Positions 28,023 through 34,944 of a DNA stretch of 64,000 bases are shown piece after piece. Within the stretch, counting starts at the first letter, position 1. Each line of letters begins with the position of its first letter. The stretch is taken from positions 310,001 to 374,000 of the forward strand of contig CALNYZ010000018.1 of the NCBI GenBank assembly GCA_942490945.1, written 5' to 3'. The notes beneath the pieces were generated by a model, which saw only the letters and a list, made by a program, of their open reading frames with translations, was not told the DNA's origin and did no database searches. Origin of the DNA: CALNYZ01 sp942490945 (GTDB taxonomy: Bacteria; Pseudomonadota; Gammaproteobacteria; UBA6429; Thiohalophilaceae). The position numbers were made by a program, and so were the translations under genes.

Positions 28023-29564
28023 TCAAATTTCTACCCGCATTGGCGGCGAATTCACCTGCCTGTCCAACCGGCGATAACTGATCGCCTCACTCACATGCGG
28101 CAATTCTATTTCGTAACTGCCTGCCAGGTCGGCAATGGTGCGAGCAACTTTCAGAATACGATGATAGGCACGCGCGGATAAGCCGAGTTTTTCAATCGCC
28201 TGTTCGATCAACTGTGTTGAACTTGTGTCCACCTGGCAGTGGTCTTTAATCGCCTGCTGTGAGAGTTGGCTGTTGGCACGTTGATTACGACTGAGTTGAC
28301 GTTCACGTGCTTCTTTTACCCGCCGTTGCACAATTGCGCTGGCTTCTTCATTGTGTGTTGGGTCGTTAATGGTTTGCAACGATACGCTCGGTACTTCAAT
28401 GTGCATATCAATGCGATCCAGCAAGGGGCCGGATAATTTGCTGCGGTACTGCTGAATTTTTTCAGCGCTGCAACGACAACGGCCACTGCTGTGTCCGGCG
28501 TAACCACAGGGGCAGGGATTCATGGCGGCGATGAGTTGAAAGCGTGCCGGGAATTCGGCTTGTCGTGCGGCGCGTGAAATGGAAATCTTGCCGGATTCCA
28601 AAGGTTCGCGTAACACTTCCAGTACTTTGCGATCAAACTCCGGTAATTCATCCAGAAACAACACGCCGTTATGCGCCAGAGAAATCTCACCGGGACGCGG
28701 GTGACTGCCGCCACCGACCAGCGCAACAGCCGAGGCTGTGTGATGCGGCGAGCGAAAAGGTCGGACACGCCAACGTGTATTGTCGAAGCCATTCTGACTG
28801 ATGGAATAAATCGACGCGGATTCGAGTGCTTCCTGTTCGGTCATCGGTGGCAAGATGCCCGGCAAGCGACTGGCGAGCATGGTCTTGCCGGTACCGGGTG
28901 GCCCGAGCATTAATAAGCTGTGACCACCGGCGGCGGCAATTTCCAGTGCGCGCTTGGCATGTGATTGGCCGTGAACGTCTTTAAGGTCATAATCCGTTGC
29001 TGGTGTGAACTGCGTGTCTGCTGAATTATTCGCGGCAAACTCGAGCGGCTGCTGACCACTGAGTTGCATACAGACATTGAGCAAGTCCGGACAACTGATC
29101 ACTTTTGCTGCCGACACATAGCTGGCTTCAGTGGCATTGGCTTGCGCAACGATGAGGTGACGCCCGACGCGTGCGCTTTGCATCGCGGCTGGCAATATTC
29201 CGGGTACACGACGCAGCTCACCACTCAGTGCCAGCTCGGCAATAAATTCCATTTGTGTGATGTCGACCTGGACATCGATTTGTTTTGAAGCAATCAGGAT
29301 GCCGATGGCAATCGCCAGATCAAAGCGGCCACCTTCCTTGGGTAAATCTGCCGGTGCGAGGTTAACCGTGATGCGACGTGCGGGAAATTCGAAGCGGGCA
29401 TTTAAAATTGCCGCGCGGACGCGATCCTTGCTTTCCTTAACTTCGGTATCAGGCAAGCCGACAATCGAAAAGCCGGGCAGGCCATTGGCAAGATGTGTTT
29501 CTACGGTGACGAGTGGTGCATGAATGCCGTTTTGTGCGCGGCAATATACCTGGGCGAGTGACAT
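28023..29564 (-). CDS. comM: YifB/ComM family AAA+ Mg-chelatase-like ATPase
   Basis: 513 residues. The N-terminal lon-protease-like fold (MSLAQVYCRAQNGIHAPLVTVETHL... style start, GLPGFSIVGLPDTEVKESKDRVRAA) is followed by an AAA+ module with Walker A GPPGTGKT, Walker B LFLDELPEF and a four-Cys segment (NPCPCGYAG...GRCRCS). The C-terminal domain ends QVNSPPMRVEI. ComM is a hexameric helicase that extends branch migration during natural transformation. The gene lies beside ubiK on the same strand, a common gammaproteobacterial pair. Whether this host is competent is not shown here. Confidence 0.93.
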   Translation of the reverse strand: MSLAQVYCRAQNGIHAPLVTVETHLANGLPGFSIVGLPDTEVKESKDRVRAAILNARFEFPARRITVNLAPADLPKEGGRFDLAIAIGILIASKQIDVQVDITQMEFIAELALSGELRRVPGILPAAMQSARVGRHLIVAQANATEASYVSAAKVISCPDLLNVCMQLSGQQPLEFAANNSADTQFTPATDYDLKDVHGQSHAKRALEIAAAGGHSLLMLGPPGTGKTMLASRLPGILPPMTEQEALESASIYSISQNGFDNTRWRVRPFRSPHHTASAVALVGGGSHPRPGEISLAHNGVLFLDELPEFDRKVLEVLREPLESGKISISRAARQAEFPARFQLIAAMNPCPCGYAGHSSGRCRCSAEKIQQYRSKLSGPLLDRIDMHIEVPSVSLQTINDPTHNEEASAIVQRRVKEARERQLSRNQRANSQLSQQAIKDHCQVDTSSTQLIEQAIEKLGLSARAYHRILKVARTIADLAGSYEIELPHVSEAISYRRLDRQVNSPPMRVEI

Positions 29565-29637
29565 AGCGGATTCCCTTCCTCTTTAAAATTTGTACAGCCT
29601 TGTTATTTATTTTTATACTTTAGATTTTGTTTACTTT

Positions 29638-29934
29638 TTAACTTTTTAATTTTTCGTCCAGTGCGGCTTCCAATTCAGCGACCTGTTGCGCCATCTCCTG
29701 CAATTGTTGTTGTGTACGGGCCAGCACAGCTTGTTGTACTTCAAACTCTTCGCGCGTAACCAGGTTCAGGCTGCGCAATTTGACTTCCATGACAGCGCGT
29801 AAATTATGTTCAAATTCACGCCGAATATTCTCGATTGCCGTGATACCCTGTTTTGGTAGCAGCGAATCCATCTGCTCCCGTACTTGTTCGATAACGGCAT
29901 CCAACACTGGCTGTAATGTCGCAGATTTTATAAT
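29638..29934 (-). CDS. ubiK: ubiquinone biosynthesis accessory factor UbiK, probable ATT start
   Basis: 98 residues if read from ATT at 29934. The helical N-terminal part, LVTREEFEVQQAVLARTQQQL and the C-terminal coiled coil are the UbiK (YqiC/BMFP) signature; the family helps UbiJ in aerobic ubiquinone synthesis. An AGGAG ribosome site (29945-29941) lies 6 bases before ATT and 9 before ATA (29931). A stop codon sits just upstream in frame, so no ATG is possible. GTG/TTG at 29910/29907 would lie ~30 bases from the ribosome site and drop the conserved N-terminal residues (IIKSATLQPV). I prefer ATT, as in infC and pcnB. Confidence 0.85.
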   Translation of the reverse strand: MIKSATLQPVLDAVIEQVREQMDSLLPKQGITAIENIRREFEHNLRAVMEVKLRSLNLVTREEFEVQQAVLARTQQQLQEMAQQVAELEAALDEKLKS

Positions 29935-30101
29935 TGTTTACTCCTTAACCAATGAAGTGTGAATTTTTAACCAGACTGCACTAATTTTGTGCTTCATCAC
30001 AAGAGCCTGACGGAATAACTGGTATGATGCGCAGCAATTTGAGTAAAGTCAAACAACTCACAATGAATAATTAACCCTTCACAGGGCAAGAGGAAACGGT
30101 A

Positions 30102-30734
30102 ATGAATATACGTATATTAGCACTCACATTATTGATGACGCTGGCTGGCGCGGCGCAAGCCATGGGTACGCTCACCGCCAATGTGGGCGTGACATCGAAT
30201 TATATATGGCGTGGTGTGACGCAAACGGGTGACGATGCTGCCGTGCAAGGTGGCTTCGACTGGGCGATTAACAAAAATTACTATGCCGGCACCTGGGTGT
30301 CGTCGCTTGGTGGTAACGGCGACTATGAACTCGACTTTTACGGTGGCTACGTTAATAAATTTGGCGAATTCGATTTCGATGCCGGCCTGATTACCTATCA
30401 ATATCCTAAAGATGGCAGTGCGCTTGATGATTTCACCGAAGCCTATGCAGGCACTGTTTGGCGTGAATGGAGCGCTAAAGTCTCCATGGATTTGTCAGAT
30501 ACCAATATATATTTGGAAGGTGCCTGGCATATGGCCTTGCCGGATGGTTTTGATTTGTCACTACATCTGGGGCATTACAGTTTTGATACAGCCGGCAGAA
30601 AAAATTACAACGATTACAGCGCCACAGTATCCAAGGGTGATTTCAAGATCATGATCAGTGATACTACAGAAAATACCGGGCAGGGCCAGTCTGATAATCC
30701 GCGCGTGAGTGTCGGCTGGAGTAAAACATTCTAG
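30102..30734 (+). CDS. TorF-family putative porin, copy 2
   Basis: 210 residues. Signal peptide about 1-20 (ends AQA before MGTLTANVG). The motifs TSNYIWRGVTQTGDDAAVQGGFDW and YYAGTWVSSLG match the family of the 10014 and 30949 proteins, and the C terminus ends in Phe (GWSKTF), as for outer-membrane barrels. It lies upstream of glnK-amtB, a placement often seen for this family. GAGGAAACGG precedes the ATG. A GCACT-N5-TGTGC sequence at 29978-29992 weakly resembles an NtrC site, but I see no properly spaced sigma-54 promoter. Confidence 0.85.
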   Translation: MNIRILALTLLMTLAGAAQAMGTLTANVGVTSNYIWRGVTQTGDDAAVQGGFDWAINKNYYAGTWVSSLGGNGDYELDFYGGYVNKFGEFDFDAGLITYQYPKDGSALDDFTEAYAGTVWREWSAKVSMDLSDTNIYLEGAWHMALPDGFDLSLHLGHYSFDTAGRKNYNDYSATVSKGDFKIMISDTTENTGQGQSDNPRVSVGWSKTF

Positions 30735-30948
30735 TCAGTTTGATTTAATCGACAGCGTTTGAATGATCGATATCAGTCACCAGTGCATGAAAGGATAGAA
30801 AATTTACCCTCGCATGTATTGGCGACATTTTGTTGATGAATATTTGGTATCTTAATGTACACCCAAACTGGTAATGCGCTGTAAACTGGCGCGCGAATCC
30901 ATTATGATAGTGGCACAATATATCGGGAGGCCCAATCGGGATATCACC

Positions 30949-31680
30949 ATGAAGCAACGCCTAATTTTACGTGTTTTTATCAGTCAGATTTTTTTCTTGT
31001 TATCATTTGGTTTTGTGACATCAGCGTTTGCCGAGTTGGCAGCCAATGGCGCCATCACCAGCAACTACGTATTTCGTGGTGAAACGCAAACTGACGACAA
31101 ACCCGCGGTACAAGGTGGTATCGACTGGACGCATGAAACCGGATTTTATGCTGGCGCCTGGGGTTCAACGCTAAAAGAAACCTGTGATAATCGCCCGGCA
31201 GGTTCCGCTTGTGGCAGTTCAAATCCGCAGGGCAGTGGGCTGGAAGTGGATTTGTACGGCGGCTGGACCTACAAGTTTAATGATCAGTACGCGATGGATC
31301 TTGGTTATATCATTTATGAATACACTGACAGTGATTTTTCCAAAGGTACACGTGAACTGTATCTTGGCCTGAACATGGGACCATTCCGATTGACCTACTA
31401 TGATGGAGATGATCAAAGCACCACACCGAATGATTACAGTTACATCGACTTTGGTATGGATCTGGAACTGAAAGAAGATGTGTTGTTATCGTTTCACTAT
31501 GGTCGCAGGGATCCGGACATAGGAAAGGAAGTAAACGATCTGCGTGCACAGGTTTCCAAGGCAATTTTGGGCTTTGATGTTGCGCTGGCGTTATCGTATG
31601 AAGACGGGACAGATAACCTGACCACAACCAAAGACACCGAACTCTACGTTACGGTGAAAAAAGTTTTTGATCTGCAATAA
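30949..31680 (+). CDS. TorF-family putative porin, copy 3
   Basis: 243 residues from ATG 30949; a longer reading from 30874 would bury the signal peptide. The chosen start gives MKQRLILRVF..., a typical signal ending AFA before ELAANGAITSNYVFRGETQTDDKPAVQGG-type family sequence. A two-Cys insert (ETCDNRPAGSACGSS) near residue 85 could form a surface-loop disulfide and is absent from the two paralogues. It lies 214 bases after copy 2 and is followed by a strong terminator, so it is not in the glnK transcript. Confidence 0.84.
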   Translation: MKQRLILRVFISQIFFLLSFGFVTSAFAELAANGAITSNYVFRGETQTDDKPAVQGGIDWTHETGFYAGAWGSTLKETCDNRPAGSACGSSNPQGSGLEVDLYGGWTYKFNDQYAMDLGYIIYEYTDSDFSKGTRELYLGLNMGPFRLTYYDGDDQSTTPNDYSYIDFGMDLELKEDVLLSFHYGRRDPDIGKEVNDLRAQVSKAILGFDVALALSYEDGTDNLTTTKDTELYVTVKKVFDLQ

Positions 31681-31718
31681 TATTCAGTAATCCGAAAGGT
31701 TCGATACTACATCAGCCA

Positions 31719-31751
31719 CATCCGGTCATGAAAATGACCGGATGTTTTGTT
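31719..31751 (+). terminator. rho-independent terminator after the porin
   Basis: CATCCGGTCAT (31719-31729) and ATGACCGGATG (31734-31744) form a perfect 11-bp stem with a GAAA tetraloop, followed by TTTTGTT. An outer ATCAGCC/GGCTGAT pairing may extend it. Confidence 0.9.
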
Positions 31752-31900
31752 ATGTGCGGCTGATTTATGTCAGGAAGATAATGCCTTAACGGCTCGATTC
31801 TCGAACCGTTCCGAACGTTAGCTACGCTTTCTATGGCCTCGTGTGGGTGCATCCTGGCTGTTCTCGGTGCGCACCATAATCGCACAATAATAAAAATGAC

Positions 31901-31929
31901 GCACCAAACAAGTGCACTATAACAGTGCA
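31901..31929 (+). promoter_or_regulatory. two overlapping NtrC-like sites before glnK
   Basis: GCACC-N5-AGTGC (31901-31915) overlaps TGCACT-N5-AGTGCA (31913-31929); the second is a perfect palindrome in its arms. Both match GCACY-N5-RGTGC. They lie about 50-80 bases upstream of the sigma-54 promoter at 31980, and the same site type precedes the porin at 10014. Strong case for NtrC control of glnK-amtB. Confidence 0.82.
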
Positions 31930-31979
31930 CGAGATAACCATCCGTACCTATCCCATTGTTTTATATCAATTAAATATCT

Positions 31980-31995
31980 TGGCACAGCTTTCGCA
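31980..31995 (+). promoter_or_regulatory. sigma-54 promoter of glnK-amtB
   Basis: TGGCAC (31980-31985) and TCGCA (31991-31995) with the invariant GG and GC exactly 10 bases apart. The -12 element is one base from TTGCA. It lies about 140 bases upstream of glnK. Confidence 0.78.
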
Positions 31996-32133
31996 ATATG
32001 AATGCGAGCAAAGTTTAGTATCTGTATGGCACCCGCTTATAGCGACATGGGGGCGGGCGTGAAAACAGTTTTATCAACCTAGAACCTGAAACCAGGGCTT
32101 AATTGTGGAGCACTGGCGAGGAGGACAAAAAAT

Positions 32134-32472
32134 ATGAAATTAATAACCGCAATCATTAAGCCTTTCAAGCTCGATGACGTGCGTGAAGCCTTGAGCGAAA
32201 TTGGTGTTCAAGGTATCACCGTCACAGAAGTGAAAGGTTTTGGGCGGCAAAAGGGTCATACCGAGCTATACCGCGGCGCGGAATACGTGGTGGACTTTTT
32301 GCCCAAGGTCAAAATTGAAGCTGTTGTCAGCGATGGCCTGGTAGATCAGGTGCTGGAAGCGATTCAGAAATCGGCCAACTCAGGCAAAATCGGCGATGGC
32401 AAAATTTTTGTCACCAGTGTTGAACAAGCTATCCGTATTCGTACGGGTGAAACGGGCGAAGATGCCCTTTAA
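32134..32472 (+). CDS. glnK: PII nitrogen regulatory protein GlnK/GlnB
   Basis: 112 residues, the standard length. MKLITAIIKPFKLDDVREAL, the T-loop with Tyr51 (LYRGAEY) that is uridylylated by GlnD, and the GKIGDGKIFV nucleotide-binding turn are intact. PII binds ATP/ADP and 2-oxoglutarate and, as GlnK, plugs AmtB when nitrogen is sufficient. GAGGAGG lies about 11 bases before the ATG. Cotranscription with amtB, 21 bases downstream, identifies it as GlnK. Confidence 0.96.
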   Translation: MKLITAIIKPFKLDDVREALSEIGVQGITVTEVKGFGRQKGHTELYRGAEYVVDFLPKVKIEAVVSDGLVDQVLEAIQKSANSGKIGDGKIFVTSVEQAIRIRTGETGEDAL

Positions 32473-32493
32473 TCCGGCACGGAGGAAATAGAA

Positions 32494-33795
32494 ATGCAAG
32501 ATCAAATTTTTCATCTTCAATACGCTATGGACACCTTTTACTTTCTGGTGTGCGGTGCGTTAGTTATGTGGATGGCCGCGGGCTTTGCGATGCTCGAGGC
32601 CGGTCTGGTGCGTGCGAAAAACACCACTGAAATCCTGACCAAAAACGTTGTACTGTTTGCGATTGCCTGCACCATGTACATGGTCTGCGGTTATACCATT
32701 ATGTATGGCAGCGCAGGTTACTTCCTGTCTGGTATTGCTGGTGGTGAAACACTGGTAGCCGATGCATTAAAAGCATCGGCTGAGAACAAGTTCGAAGGTG
32801 GCGCGGTTTACGCGGGTGCATCGGACTTCTTCTTCCAGGTTGTGTTCGTTGCCACTGCAATGTCAATTGTGTCTGGTGCGGTAGCAGAACGTATGAAGTT
32901 ATGGTCGTTCATGGTGTTTGCTGTTGTGATGACCGCAGTGATTTACCCGGTAGAAGGTTCCTGGACCTGGGGTGCTAAACCCGTTTTTGGATCGATAATT
33001 GATGGTGGGTTGTTCGAGCTGGGCAAACTTGGCTTTAAAGACTTCGCCGGTTCCGGCATCGTCCATTTAGCCGGTGCATCTGCTGCATTAGCCGGTGTTC
33101 TGCTGCTTGGTGCTCGTAAAGGCAAATACACTGCCGATGGTCGTGTCAATCCGATCCCCGGTGCGAACTTGCCGATGGCAACTTTAGGTACATTCATCCT
33201 GTGGATGGGCTGGTTCGGTTTCAACGGTGGTTCTGTGCTGAAACTGGGCGATATCGCGAATGCTAATGCCGTTGCCGTTGTGTTCATGAACACCAATGCT
33301 GCTGCTGCGGGTGGTGTGATTGTCGCACTGATCGTTGCACGCCTGATGTTCGGTAAAGCAGATTTAACCATGGCATTAAACGGTGCGCTGGCAGGTCTGG
33401 TTGCGATCACCGCAAGCCCGGATACACCATCTGCATTAATGGCTACCATCATTGGTGGTGTCGGTGGTGCATTAGTTGTGTTCTCTATCGTGTTCCTCGA
33501 CAAAATGAAAATCGATGATCCGGTCGGTGCAATTTCCGTACACGGCACAGCCGGTATCTGGGGTCTGTTAGCTGTACCGTTAACTGCGTCAGGTACAACC
33601 TTCGGTGGACAAATCGCCGGTACGTTGACCATCTTCGTTTGGGTATTCGTTGCGAGCTTCATTACCTGGTACGTCATTAAACTCATCATGGGTGTACGTG
33701 TCAGTGAAGAAGAAGAATACGAAGGTCTGGATATTGGTGAATGTGGTATGGAAGCCTATCCAGAGTTCGTTGGTTCACGTGGATCTGGTATTTAA
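32494..33795 (+). CDS. amtB: ammonium transporter AmtB
   Basis: 433 residues with about 11 membrane segments. The pore histidines are in HLAGASAALAGV and ISVHGTAGIWGLL; FNGGSVLKL and LTKNVVLFAIACTMYM are family motifs. The cytosolic tail EEEEYEGLDIGECGMEAYPEF is the segment that cooperates with GlnK. The N terminus starts MQDQIFHLQYAMDTFYF, so it lacks the cleavable signal of the E. coli protein. A strong terminator follows the stop. Confidence 0.97.
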   Translation: MQDQIFHLQYAMDTFYFLVCGALVMWMAAGFAMLEAGLVRAKNTTEILTKNVVLFAIACTMYMVCGYTIMYGSAGYFLSGIAGGETLVADALKASAENKFEGGAVYAGASDFFFQVVFVATAMSIVSGAVAERMKLWSFMVFAVVMTAVIYPVEGSWTWGAKPVFGSIIDGGLFELGKLGFKDFAGSGIVHLAGASAALAGVLLLGARKGKYTADGRVNPIPGANLPMATLGTFILWMGWFGFNGGSVLKLGDIANANAVAVVFMNTNAAAAGGVIVALIVARLMFGKADLTMALNGALAGLVAITASPDTPSALMATIIGGVGGALVVFSIVFLDKMKIDDPVGAISVHGTAGIWGLLAVPLTASGTTFGGQIAGTLTIFVWVFVASFITWYVIKLIMGVRVSEEEEYEGLDIGECGMEAYPEFVGSRGSGI

Positions 33796-33831
33796 TACTC
33801 CTTAGCTTTAAACCAACTGGTTTAAACCTTG

Positions 33832-33863
33832 CGGGCGTTCCTAATAAGAACGCCCGTTTTTTT
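33832..33863 (+). terminator. rho-independent terminator of glnK-amtB
   Basis: CGGGCGTTC (33832-33840) pairs with GAACGCCCG (33848-33856) across a seven-base loop and runs into seven T. The first hairpin repeat unit starts two bases further on. Confidence 0.95.
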
Positions 33864-33864
33864 A

Positions 33865-34260
33865 GTGGTTGTTAAATTGAAAATTTTACAACCACTTATG
33901 ATCTTTTCTGTGGTTGTTAAATTGAAAATTTTTACAACCACTTATGATCTTTTCTGTGGTTGTTAAATTGAAAATTTTACAACCACTTATGATCTTTTCT
34001 GTGGTTGTTAAATTGAAAATTTTACAACCACTTATGATCTTTTCTGTGGTTGTTAAATTGAAAATTTTACAACCACTTTTCTGTGGTTGTTAAATTGAAA
34101 ATTTTACAACCACTTATGATCTTTTCTGTGGTTGTTAAATTGAAAATTTTACAACCACTTATGATTTTTTCTGTGGTTGTTAAATTGAAATTTTTTACAA
34201 CCACTTATGATTTTTTCTGTGGTTGTTAAATTGAAAATTTTACAACCACTTATGATTTTT
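33865..34260. repeat. nine tandem 45-bp hairpin-forming repeats
   Basis: GTGGTTGTTAAATTG starts at 33865, 33910, 33956, 34001, 34046, 34083, 34128, 34173 and 34219: nine units spaced 45, 46, 45, 45, 37, 45, 45 and 46 bases. Each unit holds an inverted repeat, GTGGTTGT with ACAACCAC, extended by AAATT/AATTT across one mismatch, with a GAA loop, followed by a spacer TTATGATCTTTTCT. The sixth unit follows a shortened spacer. Near identity of the units argues for recent expansion or gene conversion. No coding potential. It is not a CRISPR array, because the spacers are the same. Confidence 0.95.
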
Positions 34261-34263
34261 TTT

Positions 34264-34640
34264 GTACAGGGATGTACTTATGTCGCGGAGGCCAGGGATG
34301 GCCGAGAGCGACTTTGTACAGGGACAAGGTTGCCCTGACCCTTCGGAACGATGGGTAGGGTATCCATAATGAACCGATTAGGTTCTATGGGGAAGACCGA
34401 AGGTCGAGAGAGTGGCCTGGGCCATGTACTTATGTCGCGGAGGCCAGGGATGGCCGAGAGCGACTTTGCACATGGATGTACTTACACCCACAGCACTCGC
34501 TGCGCTCGCGGGGTGAGCATTGCCGCGAGAGCACCGGTTAATAACGGGGGATGTGCGAAGCGACTTTGCAGATAGACCAGGTGAGACCTTCGCTCGTTAC
34601 GCTTTCAGAATGTTGGGTTAGGTACAGAGTGTAGCGTGCC
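34264..34640. repeat. compound repeat region with two identical 45-bp copies
   Basis: The 45 bases at 34272-34316 recur exactly at 34424-34468 (starting ATGTACTTATGTCGCGG, with GGCC-AGGGAT-GGCC inside). Partial copies of GATGTACTTA and GCGACTTTG occur again near 34473-34565. Short hairpins such as GACC-GAA-GGTC lie between. The region reads as degenerate repeat DNA, not genes; a 74-codon ORF at 34351-34575 is made of the repeats. Bases 34641-34944 show nothing I can name except an AT-rich leader before the giant gene. Confidence 0.75.
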
Positions 34641-34944
34641 AAACATACGAATCCCAACTTGTGTATTATAAAACACCCTGTCAGGTGTGCGTGCATAGGA
34701 GTATTTTCTTTCGCATCCAAAATATTCTCCCTCACAGCACTCGCATATAAACGCATTAGCAATTCGTTAACTTGTTAAATAGATTATTCGCGGTTTTTTT
34801 AACCATTCTTGTCAGCCGTATCGGCAGTTGGCGCTTTGCTAACATAGACGCGTTGCAAAACCGGACGGTATACTGCGAGCATATTTATTTGTGTGTATCA
34901 CTTGGGGGAGCGGGATGATGCTGTATTAAGCGCCTTATCAAAAC

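Noticed and set aside
29978..30050. NtrC/sigma-54 control of the porin at 30102
   Set aside because: Only one weak half-matching box (GCACT-N5-TGTGC) and a TGG...GC pair with the wrong spacing (11 instead of 10).
30874..30948. Upstream start of the third porin
   Set aside because: It would place 25 polar residues before a normal signal peptide; ATG 30949 fits better.
33865..34260. CRISPR-like array
   Set aside because: The units repeat as a whole, including the parts between the hairpins, so there are no variable spacers, and no cas genes are present.
34351..34575. 74-codon ORF
   Set aside because: It is built from the 45-bp repeats and has no ribosome site or recognisable domain.
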